A stretch of 64,000 nucleotides of DNA, from the NCBI GenBank assembly GCA_017979445.1, contig CM030706.1, positions 24,406,281 to 24,470,280 on the forward strand. Reading direction: 5' to 3'. Of this stretch, positions 25,333 to 33,007 are shown piece by piece. The notes beneath the pieces were generated by a model. That model made no database searches. It was not told the origin of the DNA and saw only the letters and a program-made list of their open reading frames with translations. The position numbers were made by a program, and so were the translations under genes. The DNA is from Akebia trifoliata (lineage: Eukaryota; Streptophyta; Magnoliopsida; Ranunculales; Lardizabalaceae). Every line of letters starts with the position of its first letter. Within the stretch, counting starts at the first letter, position 1.

Positions 25333-25538
25333 TCGGTACCTCGAAGAGTGTTGAAACGTGAAATCTGATCTGGAGGGAACTGAGATGGATCTGAGAAGAA
25401 CTCCTTGAGTCTGATAGCCTGCGCGTCTCTTCCATCATCGAGAAGCTCATGGAGCAACTCGAACGCAGAGATCAAGTAGTTCTCTTCAAGGAGAAAATTG
25501 ACGACGCAATTGCAGAGAGAAGATTTCTCAACATCCAT
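11603..25538 (-). CDS. RELCH-like LisH / HEAT-repeat protein, 5' four exons (partial gene)
   Basis: Four exons join in phase: 199, 153, 179 and 108 nt, 213 codons, no stop. The protein begins MDVEKSSLCNCVVNFLLEEN and matches my memory of plant HEAT-repeat proteins of the At5g16210 type, orthologues of animal RELCH (KIAA1468). Residues about 5-40 form a LisH dimerisation motif, 67-117 an acidic coiled coil, and 118-177 a linker plus a second LisH-like helix pair (NCAIKEYLLLAGYRLTA). In animals RELCH binds Rab11 and helps cholesterol transfer between recycling endosomes and the Golgi; the plant role is less clear. The C-terminal HEAT repeats and stop lie past position 1. Introns of 4,242, 5,056, 3,999 and over 11,600 bp are swollen by transposons. 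All visible splice sites are GT-AG. Confidence 0.92.
11711..12262. other. Intron 3, plain part
   Basis: AT-rich intron next to the exon 4 acceptor. No repeat, exon or RNA gene recognised up to the TA tract that opens the fold-back chain. Confidence 0.5.
12266..12610. mobile_element. Fold-back unit B, bounded by TA tracts
   Basis: Opens after a TA run at 12253-12264 and closes before TAGATATATAT at 12611. The outer arms are diverged inverted copies: CCAATGTTTTGACCACCAC on the left against GTGGTGGCCAAAATGTTGG on the right. The core holds two hairpins, roughly 12328-12427 and 12480-12560, of the GGTTAGAAGTTT...AAACTTCTAACC type. The spacer includes ACCACTTTTGACGGGG. No coding capacity. Confidence 0.7.
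12625..12998. mobile_element. Fold-back unit C, best-preserved ends
   Basis: The terminal arms GGGGAGCGTTCAAGGGACAT and, inverted, GAGGAGCGTTTAAGGGACAT are nearly perfect, and each is followed by AAGTAAAA. It sits directly between TATATATC on the left and ATATATATATT on the right. Two core hairpins lie at about 12686-12785 and 12850-12940. This copy defines the outer ends for unit A as well. Confidence 0.8.
13018..13212. mobile_element. Fold-back unit D, half element
   Basis: Starts in the spacer (AATCGACGGTCCACATT) and runs through one hairpin (about 13052-13150) to an end, TTGTCCCTTGAATGCTCCC, matching the right end of unit C. The left half is missing. TA tracts flank both sides. Confidence 0.7.
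13223..13690. mobile_element. Fold-back unit E, composite
   Basis: Begins after TATATATATTTG. It includes a half-hairpin (AAAATCAGCCCATTCCGAAA near 13372), a full hairpin at about 13518-13622, and flanks CATGGGATAACAACTGTGAC and GTTGTCCCATGAAG that are inverted to each other. Its outer ends therefore differ from those of units A-D while the core is the same. Confidence 0.6.
13696..13843. repeat. Separate inverted repeat without the common core
   Basis: The arms GGGACAGCTAGTTGTTACAA and, inverted, GGGACAACTATTTGTTACTA are about 85 percent alike and enclose some 60 bp. A TA microsatellite follows after a short spacer. It may be an independent small MITE in the same chain. Confidence 0.6.
13878..14195. 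mobile_element. Fold-back unit F
   Basis: Lies between a TA run (13859-13877) and another (14196-14216). Two core hairpins, about 13924-14028 and 14103-14192, are separated by ATCAAAAGTAGTTTACAAAT and the partial inverse. The right hairpin has lost part of its loop side, and no outer arm follows it. Confidence 0.7.
14219..14741. repeat. Pyrimidine-rich unit between TA tracts
   Basis: Long runs of CCCCTTTAACC and TTTATTGTTTTTCATCTTT words, partly repeated about every 180-200 bp. Near the right end, ACCCATGC and GCACGGGT can pair as a short hairpin about 12 bp before the TA tract, which recalls Helitron 3' ends, but a clear CTRR terminus is not seen. No coding frame of interest. Classification uncertain. 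Confidence 0.45.
14756..15251. mobile_element. Fold-back unit G, three hairpins
   Basis: Starts after CTATATATAGATATATG and ends before GTGTATATAAATAG. Three palindromes are present (about 14795-14895, 14943-15045 and 15100-15205). The text between the second and third (GGACAAAACACTTTGGCTA) also appears in unit E. It looks like one two-hairpin unit plus a further single-hairpin unit fused to it. Confidence 0.7.
15252..15709. other. Intron 3, plain part next to exon 3
   Basis: Ordinary AT-rich intron leading to the exon 3 donor. No further repeat or exon recognised. Confidence 0.5.
15710..15888 (-). CDS. RELCH-like gene, coding exon 3 (second LisH-like segment)
   Basis: The acceptor TTTTTACAG|GGTCGG and donor GAAGAG|GTGCGT enclose 179 nt, phase 1 to phase 0. 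The product contains SDFGPLKENERRDLNCAIK followed by EYLLLAGYRLTAMTFYEE, a second LisH-type helix pair. Confidence 0.92.
16233..17991 (+). mobile_element. Ty3/gypsy element in intron 2, internally deleted
   Basis: The end of a 5' LTR (16233-16295, closing TTGTTGTCGACA) is followed by CTAGCACGCCCGATGGGA in primer-site position. Gag remnants run to about 17180. The purine tract GAGGGGG (about 17188-17194) then leads straight into a 3' LTR (17199-17991). That LTR begins TGTAGGCATC and ends TTATTGTCAACA, with a TATA box at 17535 (CTATAAATACTA). Everything from mid-gag to the end of pol has been lost. The 5' LTR is cut down to about 63 bp, so no target duplication can be read. Confidence 0.82.
16296..17180 (+). 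pseudogene. Gypsy gag N-terminal remnant
   Basis: Coding remnants in more than one frame: MASRTANVMAPATAETGKK near 16372, then MITNTIRAQYGGMPQSSLVY and RYQPPKF up to 17126. After a stop the sequence continues PFEGKGNLKQHIAHFVET. This series is typical of the start of plant gypsy gag (the usual text is PKF..FDGKGNPKQH.AHFVET). The conserved Retrotrans_gag core after HFVET is absent because of the internal deletion. Confidence 0.8.
17992..19185. other. Intron 2, no gene recognised
   Basis: AT-rich. A stretch from about 18430 (TGTTGGGGTGTATGTG) to 18960 has the composition of a worn copia-type LTR, but I could not find matching ends. No exon of the host gene is seen. Confidence 0.35.
19186..19600 (+). 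mobile_element. LINE 3' fragment
   Basis: A 70-codon frame ending ...GLWKEVNRRVFQREEKTP... resembles the C-terminal tail of plant L1-type ORF2 proteins (WKERNRR.F). It is followed by a pyrimidine-rich 3' region with AAAGGGGCCACC and an AT-rich end containing TTAATAATTAATAAAATC. No RT core is present. Identification rests on the tail motif and layout. Confidence 0.55.
19601..20944. other. Intron 2 remainder next to exon 2
   Basis: No coding exon or recognisable repeat apart from a short A-run with a local duplication (AAGGAGGATCTGCTTAT twice near 20066-20115). Confidence 0.4.
20945..21097 (-). CDS. RELCH-like gene, coding exon 2 (coiled coil)
   Basis: The acceptor GAAGCAG|TTGCAG joins to exon 1 to give R-V-A-D-P-Q-S-L-L. 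153 nt, phase 1 to phase 1. It encodes LEEKLAISEYELRLAQEDI-type heptads, a strong coiled coil, and ends ...VIESS before donor GTAAGT. The exon is well conserved with the Arabidopsis protein as I remember it. Confidence 0.92.
21098..22651. other. Intron 1, part without recognised features
   Basis: AT-rich intron upstream (in gene sense) of exon 2. Several short open frames exist on both strands but none shows a known domain or fits the host protein. Confidence 0.4.
22652..23243. mobile_element. Tourist-like (PIF/Harbinger) MITE with CT microsatellite
   Basis: Terminal inverted repeats GGGTATGTTTGATTGCA and, at the right, TGCAATCAAACATACCC are perfect over 17 bp. Each is followed inward by purine-rich copies of TGGAAA / TTTCCA. 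The target duplication TAA flanks both sides (22649-22651 and 23244-23246). At 592 bp and without a transposase it is a MITE. The interior carries a long CT run (about 22916-22964) and pyrimidine-rich low-complexity DNA. Confidence 0.9.
23244..23879. other. Intron 1, between MITE and LINE fragment
   Basis: No exon or repeat identified with confidence. The last hundred bases may belong to the LINE fragment that follows. Confidence 0.35.
23880..24530 (+). mobile_element. LINE 3' fragment with zf-RVT domain
   Basis: At 23935-24120 the frame reads FFIWLATSDKILTLDHLIKR then CHLCKIKSESADHILVYC, a typical reverse-transcriptase zinc-binding (zf-RVT) domain. It is close to that of the LINE at 4268-4448. 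The tail downstream keeps RRNRRVFQG-like words near 24290, and the copy ends ATTTCACTTATCAAAAGAAA. The RT itself is missing (5' truncation). It lies in sense opposite to the host gene. Confidence 0.82.
24531..25308. other. Intron 1, part next to exon 1
   Basis: AT-rich intron without recognised features. Confidence 0.4.
25309..25332. repeat. GA microsatellite just inside the intron 1 donor
   Basis: About 12 GA units on the plus strand, which makes a CT-rich tract starting about 8 bases after the GT donor of exon 1 in the transcript. Confidence 0.9.
25340..25538 (-). CDS. RELCH-like gene, coding exon 1 (LisH motif)
   Basis: The ATG at 25538 is chosen because MDVEKSSLC matches the family's N-terminus; the in-frame codon upstream is TTG, not ATG. 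The exon ends CTTCGAG|GTACCG after one base of codon 67. A GA/CT microsatellite lies about 7 bases into the intron. The product segment is leucine-rich (FELLHELLDDGRDAQAIRL), typical of LisH plus the following CTLH-like helix. Confidence 0.93.
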
Positions 25539-25856
25539 CAGATCGATCGCTGGAGATCGCAAATCTTAAATCGTAGATCAGAGCATAGTAGTCGCTCGAT
25601 TCTCTTTCTTCTTAAATTTTTGCAAGAAAGATTTCGAGCTTTGAATGAAAGATACAGGAGAAGTGAGAACAGCCTTACGATCTTAATAAATCCTAAAATG
25701 AAGAAGAAAAATCTCTAAGCGTGGCTTTGATGAAAGAGGAGTTCTTTGGTACAACAAGATGCAATTGAAATTCAAACTACGTGGCCCTTATTTGTCCACA
25801 TGGTGCACATAGCGGATTCTACTACAAGCCCAGTAATAATCATCCATTCATACTTA
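25539..25856 (-). promoter_or_regulatory. 5' UTR and promoter-proximal region of the RELCH-like gene
   Basis: About 320 bp between the start codon and the Harbinger element. The first 150 bp upstream of the ATG look like a leader (pyrimidine-rich, TTTCTTGCAAAAATTTAAG, no upstream ATG seen close to the start). No firm TATA box can be assigned. The sequence TTCATTTTAG near 25700 could serve as an acceptor if the leader is itself spliced. The transposon end at 25857 caps the original promoter. Confidence 0.5.
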
Positions 25857-26227
25857 GGCTCTGTTTGGAAAAGCTGTATGTAAAGTTGCTGATGCTGAAT
25901 TAAGCTGCTGAAACTGAGAGAAAGTTGCTATTGCTGTTGCTGAAACAACTTGCTGAATTGAGTATATTGTTTGGTAACATGCTGTCTAATTGTGCTGTTA
26001 AGATATTGAGCTATTTGGTAACATGCTGTCTAGAAATTACTGGATGAAATTAAAAATAATATTAAAAAAAAGATTATTTATCTAATATAAGTAATAATAT
26101 GTTAATAATAAATATAAACATAAGATTTAATATTAAAAATAAAAATAAAAATTCATTTTCATTTTTTCTATACTAACATATTTAATGTCTATCAAATAAA
26201 TAATAAATAATTAAATAAAATTTTACA

Positions 26228-27563
26228 TCATGTATATATGGCATTATAAATTTGTTGAGCAATCTCATCTCGTACAATATTCATATCAGCAACCAATTCA
26301 TCATCAACTTCATTTGGTGTCGTATTAGATGCGCTTCCTCTATCAATGTCAACATTTTCATCCTCATATTGTGTAAACCAACTATCAGTAACTGATTGTT
26401 GTCGGATAAAATTATGTAAGGCCATGCACACACATACAATACGTATCTGAGTCACAAAAGAGTATGAAGCCATCCGTTTTAAAATCGGGAATCGTTTCTT
26501 CAATACACCGAAACAACGCTCAATAACGTTTCTACATGAAGAGTGATAATAATTAAACCACTCCTCCTTCGTTCTTGGCCCATTTCCTCTACGAAAATCA
26601 TGAATGTGATACCGTGTATTACGATATGGTGCAAGATATCCTCGCATATTTTGGTAACCCGCATCAACCATGTAATATTTTCCTAAGATAATTAAGATAT
26701 TTTTTTCAGTAACTTTAAATTACCTTAATGGATATAAAAAATATCAAAAATAAGAAAATAAAATAATATTTCATTACCAACAGGAGGATGTGGGAAATTC
26801 AAACTCGGATCGCTAAGCGCAGATTGAAAGACTCTCCAATCATGTGCTGAACCTTCCCATCCAGCCAAAACAAAAGTGAACTGCATGTCAAATGAACAAA
26901 TAGCCAAGACATTTTGTGTACATTCGGTCTTTCTTCCTGATCGAAATGGTATTTGTTTGTCAAATGGTATAACTACAGGTATATGAGTCCCGTCAATTGC
27001 ACCTACACAATCCTGTTTCATTTAAAAGTAAACATTAAATAATTAGTATGTTATTGATTATATTAATTCAAATATTACATAATTAATTACTTAAACCATG
27101 GAAAATATCGTCGATCTGCTAATATTTTTGGTGGTGTGACGCTCAAGTCAGGTGCTTTTATTAAGTCATGGGCAAAACTATATAATGCTTGCAACACGTG
27201 ATGAAAATATCGGCTTATCGTTTCACCAGAATGTTGGAATCTATCTTGATTATTTCTATTTCTAACATTATGCCCAACTGTATATAAAAAAATTGCAATT
27301 TGTTCTTCAACTCTTACCGTTCTACTATCTTGAAGTAATCCTCTATCTCTCATAAAATAACATAATCTATTGAAGACATACTTATCCATACGAAAATTGT
27401 CATAACAAGGCACTGGGTTGTCTGAGTCAAGTATTTCTCTGACATATGAATCACCAGAAAGTAGTGAAGTTCGACATGGTTGCTTCATGCGTCGATTCTT
27501 TATACGGTAGTAATGCCACAGTAAAATAAAGAAGAAAATTTTCTTCTTTGTGATATCATCCAT
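26228..27563 (-). CDS. PIF/Harbinger DDE transposase (HARBI1/DDE_Tnp_4 type)
   Basis: Three exons, 27563-27090, 27012-26778 and 26682-26228, give a 387-residue protein of normal length for the family. Residues 1-158 carry the helix-turn-helix region (TVGHNVRNR, GETISRYFHHVL). The catalytic triad reads AIDGTHIPV (D165), GSAHDWRVF (D216) and NVIERCFG (E291), all intact. Exon 2/3 splice sites are canonical (CTGTTG|GTAATG, TTATCTTAG|GAAAAT). At the exon 1/2 junction the frame needs an end after TTTAAG, but the next bases are TAATTA. The only GT overlaps the AAG codon and would shift the frame, so one base has probably been lost. It cuts and pastes the element, working with the Myb-like partner in the nucleus. 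Confidence 0.88.
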
Positions 27564-27848
27564 CTGTTATTGCATACATGTAAATCATATGATTATAAAC
27601 ATATAATAATTCATAATTATCAAATCATATAGAGTTTAAATGAAAAATAAAAAATTTAAACAAAATATTTCTACCAATCATAACGTAAAACTATTAAGTA
27701 CAAAATGAATTTAAAAATTTAATAAACTTAAATAATATCTTCTAACAACTATGGTAATAAATAAATAAATAAATAATATCACTATTCTATTATAACATTT
27801 AATAGAATTTATAATCATAAATCTACCCTATCCTTAAAAGATTATCCA

Positions 27849-28869
27849 TTACAAGATCCCATGAGCCTCTTCAAACTTCATTTTAATCCATTCTGATGCA
27901 GACATGCGGTCAATATCCATCAAGCCAACAAAAATCTCCCTGTTAGAAGACTCTTTGAACAACTTGTCAATTAAAAACATCCATACTGGTCCACATCGAT
28001 CCATATCATTGAAAGTACTTAACAGGTTGATGCATGAGATAATAGAAGTGTCTTTCTTTGTGCTCTGTGTCATTTCTTGTTTTTTTAAATCCGTCTCTAT
28101 ACTATCAGCCATTACACAAAGTATTCTATTGACTTCAACATCGCCCATTTTTGCATTTCTTTTCGCATTCACACTTGTGGTAGAAGAGGGGTCAAACTCA
28201 TTCGATCTCTTAGGACGTCTTCTAGGTATCTCTTCAACAGATTTTTCAACTGGATCAATTGAAGTATTTGGTGTTGACCCTTCATTCACATTATCAATAT
28301 CTGCATCTAAATCATCAAGAGAAACACGACTATTTTGCAAGATTGAAGAAGACGTCTCGTTTGGGGTCATACAATGTTTTTCAGTTGCAACGGTCCCACC
28401 AAATATTTGATCTAATTCATCTTCGTACTCTAGTGCCTTATATCGAAATTGATTGGAATGTTTATTTAACTGATAAAAGATATAAAATGTAATCAGAAAA
28501 AAAAATTAACTAATACATTTAACTTCAATTATTATATGAAAAAAAAATTACCAAAACATATGACTTCCATTGTTCATCAGTTGCTTCAAAAGATCCTGTA
28601 TTTACATCCCATCCTAATCCAGATTTCATCATGAGATTCTTCCACGCTTTCCATCTATCCTTCACATAATCCCAGCGATGCTTGTATTGAACTTTGGTGT
28701 AAGATTTTTTTGACTTTTCTTCAAAGATAGTTATAAAATAATCATGTCCTTTTGAAGTTAGACCCCCTCCTCCTTTACCATACTTTTGAACTACTTCAAC
28801 ATAACATTGCACCCAAATTTTATGTGTTGCTGAATCCCAATATGCCTTTACTGATGGTTGACTAGACAT
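27849..28869 (-). CDS. Myb/SANT-like accessory protein of the Harbinger element
   Basis: Two exons, 28869-28552 and 28469-27849, with donor TTTTG|GTAATT and acceptor TATCAG|TTAAAT, give 312 residues. Residues about 8-105 match the Myb/SANT-like DNA-binding domain (Myb_DNA-bind_3): WVQCYVEVVQKYGK, YKHRWDYVKDRWKAWKNLM and GWDVNTGSFEATDEQW. After the splice comes FRYKALEYEDELDQIFG, the usual region after this domain, then an acidic stretch, a basic patch (RRRPKRS) and a C-terminal helix ending MKFEEAHGIL. In this superfamily the protein binds the transposon ends and carries the transposase into the nucleus. No internal stop is seen. Confidence 0.88.
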
Positions 28870-28924
28870 TATTTTGATAAAAACTACAAAAACAAATTTT
28901 AAATTAAAAAAAAATTAATAATAA

Positions 28925-30290
28925 ATTAATTCACATACAAATTTGTCTATGCATTAACCTGAAATAATAAAATATCATAGCACTCATTCAAATAATTTTA
29001 CTAATTTTTTATTATTAAAAAAATATTCATAGAAAAAATAAAAAAATCTAAGCAAAAGAAAAAAAAATGAGAGAGTTTCTAATGGCACCTCAACTTGTAC
29101 TTATTCTCTACCATTCACATATTTTCTTTATTTATTACTAAAGTTTGCCTCAAATTATAATGTCAACATAATAAAATATTATAACACTCATTTAAATAAA
29201 TTTATTAGTTTTTTACTATTAAAAAAATGTTCATATAAAAAATAAAAGAATCTAAGCAAAAGAAAAGAAAAGAAAATGAGAGAGTTTCTAATGACACCTC
29301 AACTTGTACTTACTCTCTACCATTCACCTATTTTTTTTATTTATTACTAAGGTTTGCCTCAAATTACAATGTCAACATAATAAAATATTATAACACTCAT
29401 TCAAATAATTTTACTAGTTTTTTACTATTAAAAAAATATTCACATAAAAAATAAAAGAATCTAAACAAAAGAAAGAAAAAAAAAATGAGAGAGTTTCTAA
29501 TGACACCTCAACTTGTACTTACTCTTTACCATTCACCTATTTTTTTTTATTACTAAGGTTTGCCTCAAATTACAATGTCAACATAATAAAATATTATAAC
29601 ACTCATTCAAATAATTTTACTAGTTTTTTACTATTAAAAAAATATTCACATAAAAAAATAAAAGAATCTAAACAAAAGAAAAAAAAAATGAAAGAGTTTT
29701 TAATGGTACCTCAACTTGTACTTACTTTCTACCATTCACCTATTTTTTTTTTTTATTACTAAGGTTTGCCTCAAATTTCAATGTCAACATAATAAAATAT
29801 CATAACACTCATTCAAATAATTTTACTACTTTTTTACTATTAAAAAAAAATTTATGTAAAAAATAAAAAAATCTATGCAAAAGAAAAAAAAATGAGAGAA
29901 TTTCTAATGGCACCTCAACTTGTACTTATTCTATACCATTCTATTTTCTTTATTTATTACTAAAGTTTGTCTCAAATTACAATATCAACATAATAAAATA
30001 TTATAACACTCATTCAAATAAATTTACTAGTTTTTTACTATTAAAAAAATGTTTATATAAAAAATAAAAGAATCCAAGCAAAAGAAAGAAAAAAAAAATG
30101 AAAGAGTTTCTAATGGCACATCAACTTGTACTTATTCTCTACCATTCACCTATTTTCTTTATTTATTACTAAGGTTTGCCTCAAATTACAATATTAATAT
30201 AATAAAATATTATAGTAATCATTCAAATAATTTCAATAGTTTTTTACAATTCAAAAAAAAAAAAAGATTCATATAAACCTAAAACAAAAG
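28925..30290. repeat. Tandem array, about 206-bp unit, about 7 copies
   Basis: The word AATAAAATATTATAACACTC recurs with variants near 28964, 29168, 29372, 29583, 29790, 29988 and 30199, a spacing of 201-211 bp. Each unit also has GAGAGTTTCTAATGGCACC and CTCAACTTGTACTTA. Copies differ mainly in A-run length and a few substitutions. The array lies inside the Harbinger element, on the 5' side of its Myb-like gene, so it could act as its promoter or as binding sites. Confidence 0.9.
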
Positions 30291-30483
30291 AATTTAACGT
30301 GTGTCCTAAAGGGGCACCCGATAATAAAATACTAAAAATATATATGAATACACTTAGATTTCTTAGGAATATCTTCACATCTTAATGATTTGTTGGACAC
30401 TAAAATTTAAAAAAAAAAAATTAAACAACACGAAAGTGCTCACTTTTAAAAATAAAGAGCTTTTATTGCACACCAATCCATAA

Positions 30484-30723
30484 TAAATCAGCAAATAATT
30501 ATATAGTTGCTGTAGCCTTAGCAAAATTTAGTGTGACAGTAGTAACTCTCTTTTTACTCTCTTTCTAACCCAATCAATTTTTGTGGCTGTGGTGTACATT
30601 GGAATAAATTAGCAAATAATTGTATAGTTTCTGTAGCCTTAGCAAAATTTAGTGTGACAGTAGTATCTCTCTTTTTACTCTCTTTCTAACCCAATCAGTT
30701 TTTGTGACTGTGGCGTACATTGG
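30484..30723. repeat. 121-bp tandem duplication
   Basis: Two copies (about 30484-30604 and 30605-30723) share CTGTAGCCTTAGCAAAATTT and CTCTTTCTAACCCAATCA with about 94 percent identity. It lies immediately upstream of the gene-like exon at 30791 and may be its duplicated promoter region. Confidence 0.88.
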
Positions 30724-30790
30724 AGTCCAATCTCCTCCTCCAATATCAAATTCTCTAAAAGGAAAAGGCACCCAAAATCAGTCCTCCACC

Positions 30791-30908
30791 ATGTTTGATC
30801 TCCATCACCACCACAAATTTTTCACTGCAAAGTGTAGAAATCTTTATCATCTCCACTCAAAGATTTATCTTCCTCTCAAGAGAACATCAATCTCTCTCAA
30901 AGTTTCAG
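30791..30908 (+). CDS. Gene-like first exon of unknown identity
   Basis: The ATG in TCCTCCACCATG starts 39 codons rich in His, Ser, Lys and Arg (MFDLHHHHKFF ... SISLKVS), followed by the splice-donor-like CTCAAAGTTTCAG|GTTTGT. The composition (basic, Ser-rich, no acidic run) resembles an organelle transit peptide. No matching second exon was found before the retrotransposons at 32 kb. It may be a real but truncated neighbour gene or a fragment captured by the Harbinger element. I do not recognise the protein. Confidence 0.35.
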
Positions 30909-31138
30909 GTTTGTCCCAAATTTCTTCATATTTTACCATTCAATTTCAAAACAAAATTCTAGTTTTTTTTTCCTACTTAAAGAATTTATCTTTCTTTAGT
31001 TTTTTTGTTATTTCCATTATGATCAAAAGTGATAATTAGAAGATAGAGATTGGAGAGCAATTGCCGACTGGAAATTTAAGGTTTTGAATATTGAAAGAAA
31101 AAAAAAAAAAAAAAAAAAAATAGAGGAACGTTGCTTAC

Positions 31139-31350
31139 CTGACAGAGATGAAGATGGAGAAAGAAAGGTTCTTTGTTGTAAGAGAGAGAGAGAGAGAGAT
31201 ATGACGCCAAATTTTTCCCTTTTATTTTTGTGGAGCCGTGTGAGATTGCGGAGCCTCGTTAAAGAATTAGAAGTCGAGAGAATCGGAAGATTTTTCCGAA
31301 TGAAACGGAGTATGAAAGGACTTCTTATCGAATCCAAACACTCAAGTTCC
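31139..31350 (-). other. Candidate non-coding 5' exon on the minus strand
   Basis: Read on the minus strand this is a less AT-rich, pyrimidine-rich stretch with a CT run. It ends ATCTCTGTCAG|GTAAGC, a near-perfect donor, and is preceded by gene-like upstream DNA (31350-31560). It could be a leader exon of the RELCH-like gene, whose coding exon 1 lies 5.6 kb further on, which would place the Harbinger element in a 5'-UTR intron. It could also be a captured fragment. The sequence alone cannot decide. Confidence 0.35.
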
Positions 31351-31411
31351 TAAACCAGAACGAGTTCGGCGTGATTTTAGCCGTGCGAAGGTGTTTCCAA
31401 ACAGAGTATTA

Positions 31412-31900
31412 GTGGTGGTGAATAAGGAGTATTTTTTGCTCCCTACATTTTTCATCACGGAGCTCACAGACTCTCCCGCGCGTGCCACGTCATACCCCAC
31501 AAGGGTACTTTTGTAAATTAGAGATATGTAATACACGCGGACTTATTTGATTGGTGGATCCCGAATTTCTGCAATCATTAAGAGAAAAATTTTGTGAGCA
31601 GAAAACTTTTGGGTAAATAAAGCAACGATGATTCCAAGGCCAACGCTATATCAGATCACATGTAAATGTAATAAACTCACGAGACACCTGTGTTGAACTT
31701 TGGCGCTGAGTCTCTCTCGAATTAAGGGTCAGGTTGCAGCTGAGGGAGCACACATGAGTGCAATCACATGGGTAAGCGTGATAGATTCTCTCTAAAACAA
31801 AATTGTGTATATAATCTCAGTAAAAAATAAATGCCCTTAGTATAAAAGGAAAACATTACTCTTTAAAAAAAAATGCCCTTGTCATGAAAGTTTGAAATCC
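31412..31900. other. Spacer between Harbinger element and gypsy nest
   Basis: Unique-looking DNA with GCGCGTGCCACGTCAT near 31478. No gene recognised. The junction with the truncated gypsy element is somewhere between 31.8 and 32.0 kb. Confidence 0.4.
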
Positions 31901-32950
31901 TTGATTACCGCAAGTACAATAAAGATTTAACTTTTAATTTTGATTTTTTATGTTGAAGATTTTGAGTCAGGCTCAAAGAAATTGGAACAAAATATTTCTT
32001 TATGAAATTCATCATAGAATCTGTTCTTTTTCCTCGTCGGTTCGCTTAGGGACATGAAGATCTTCAGATCAATCATAGACGAGATATTTGTATCCACTGA
32101 GTCTATATTTGATTCAAACTGGATATTGAAATTTGATCATTCGGACTTCTGATGTTTTGGTTCGAACCACCTTTTAGTTTTTCAACTCAATAAATATTTT
32201 CTTTTATTTTTTTGGTTGCTCTAGCTTTTGCCTAGATTGTCTTTTCAAGTTTCAATCTAGCGAGCGTGTTCTAAATTTTGCCTAGATCGCCTTTTTAAGT
32301 TTTCGATCTAGCGAGCTTATAATTTTTTCTCTTTTCTTTACTCTGATTGTTGTCAAGGCTATCTTTTCATATTTTCAACTTTGCGAACTTGTCTTAATTT
32401 TTGCCTAAGTTTCCCTTTCGAATTTTCAACTTAGCAGGCTTTTCTATTTGCTCTAATTGTTGCCAAAGCCCTTTTTTTGGATTTTCAACCTTGTGAGCTT
32501 GCCTTAATTTTTGCCTAAGTCGTCCTTTTGAATTTTCAACCTAACAAGCCTCAATTTTATTTTTCTGTCATTTTGAACTTCTGAAGTTATTGTCTGATCA
32601 TGCTTTGCTACCTTCCTTGACTTTTCGCACGGTACTTAGGAGGACTTTCATGGGTAAGCTTAGAATTGGGCAAAGAAAATAATTTTGAAGCTCAAAAACC
32701 CAAATGCCCCTCATATGGCATTATTTTCTTTTTCTTCGAATTTTTTTCCCCATTCTGAGAATATTTCTTTTTTTTTAATTTTTCTTTTTGGATTTTTTCT
32801 TTGTGGGGGAATTTTTTTTTTATTTTGATGTGGTCCGGCCTGAAGTAACTTCTCAGGTTGCCTACGTATCCAAGAATTTTAGGATCAGACCAAAGTGTAA
32901 TTCGAATTCTTCCTTCCCCTAGGTTAGGTGATCGGGCTGAGAAAGAAAAA

Positions 32951-32958
<8 letters not shown>

Positions 32959-33003
<45 letters not shown>
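32959..33003. repeat. TA microsatellite
   Basis: About 22 TA units within the 3' part of the minus-strand gypsy copy. Confidence 0.95.

Positions 33004-33007
<4 letters not shown>

Larger units (their letters stand above)
25857..31408 (-). mobile_element. PIF/Harbinger DNA transposon with two genes
   Basis: The left end is GGCTCTGTTTGGAAAAGC, preceded by the target TTA (25854-25856). The best right end is TTTCCAAACAGAG at 31394-31406, a 13-base inverted match, followed by TTA (31409-31411). PIF/Harbinger elements use TTA/TAA targets and GGGCCTGTTTGG-like ends. Both expected proteins are encoded on the minus strand, Myb-like first and transposase second. The right limit is less sure than the left, because the 700 bp next to it look like gene sequence. 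Confidence 0.75.

Noticed and set aside
27904..28410. 168-codon plus-strand frame
   Set aside because: Antisense shadow of the Harbinger Myb-like gene.
28925..30290. Regular repeats considered as a CRISPR-like array
   Set aside because: Units of about 206 bp are repeated throughout with no unique spacers, in a plant transposon context.
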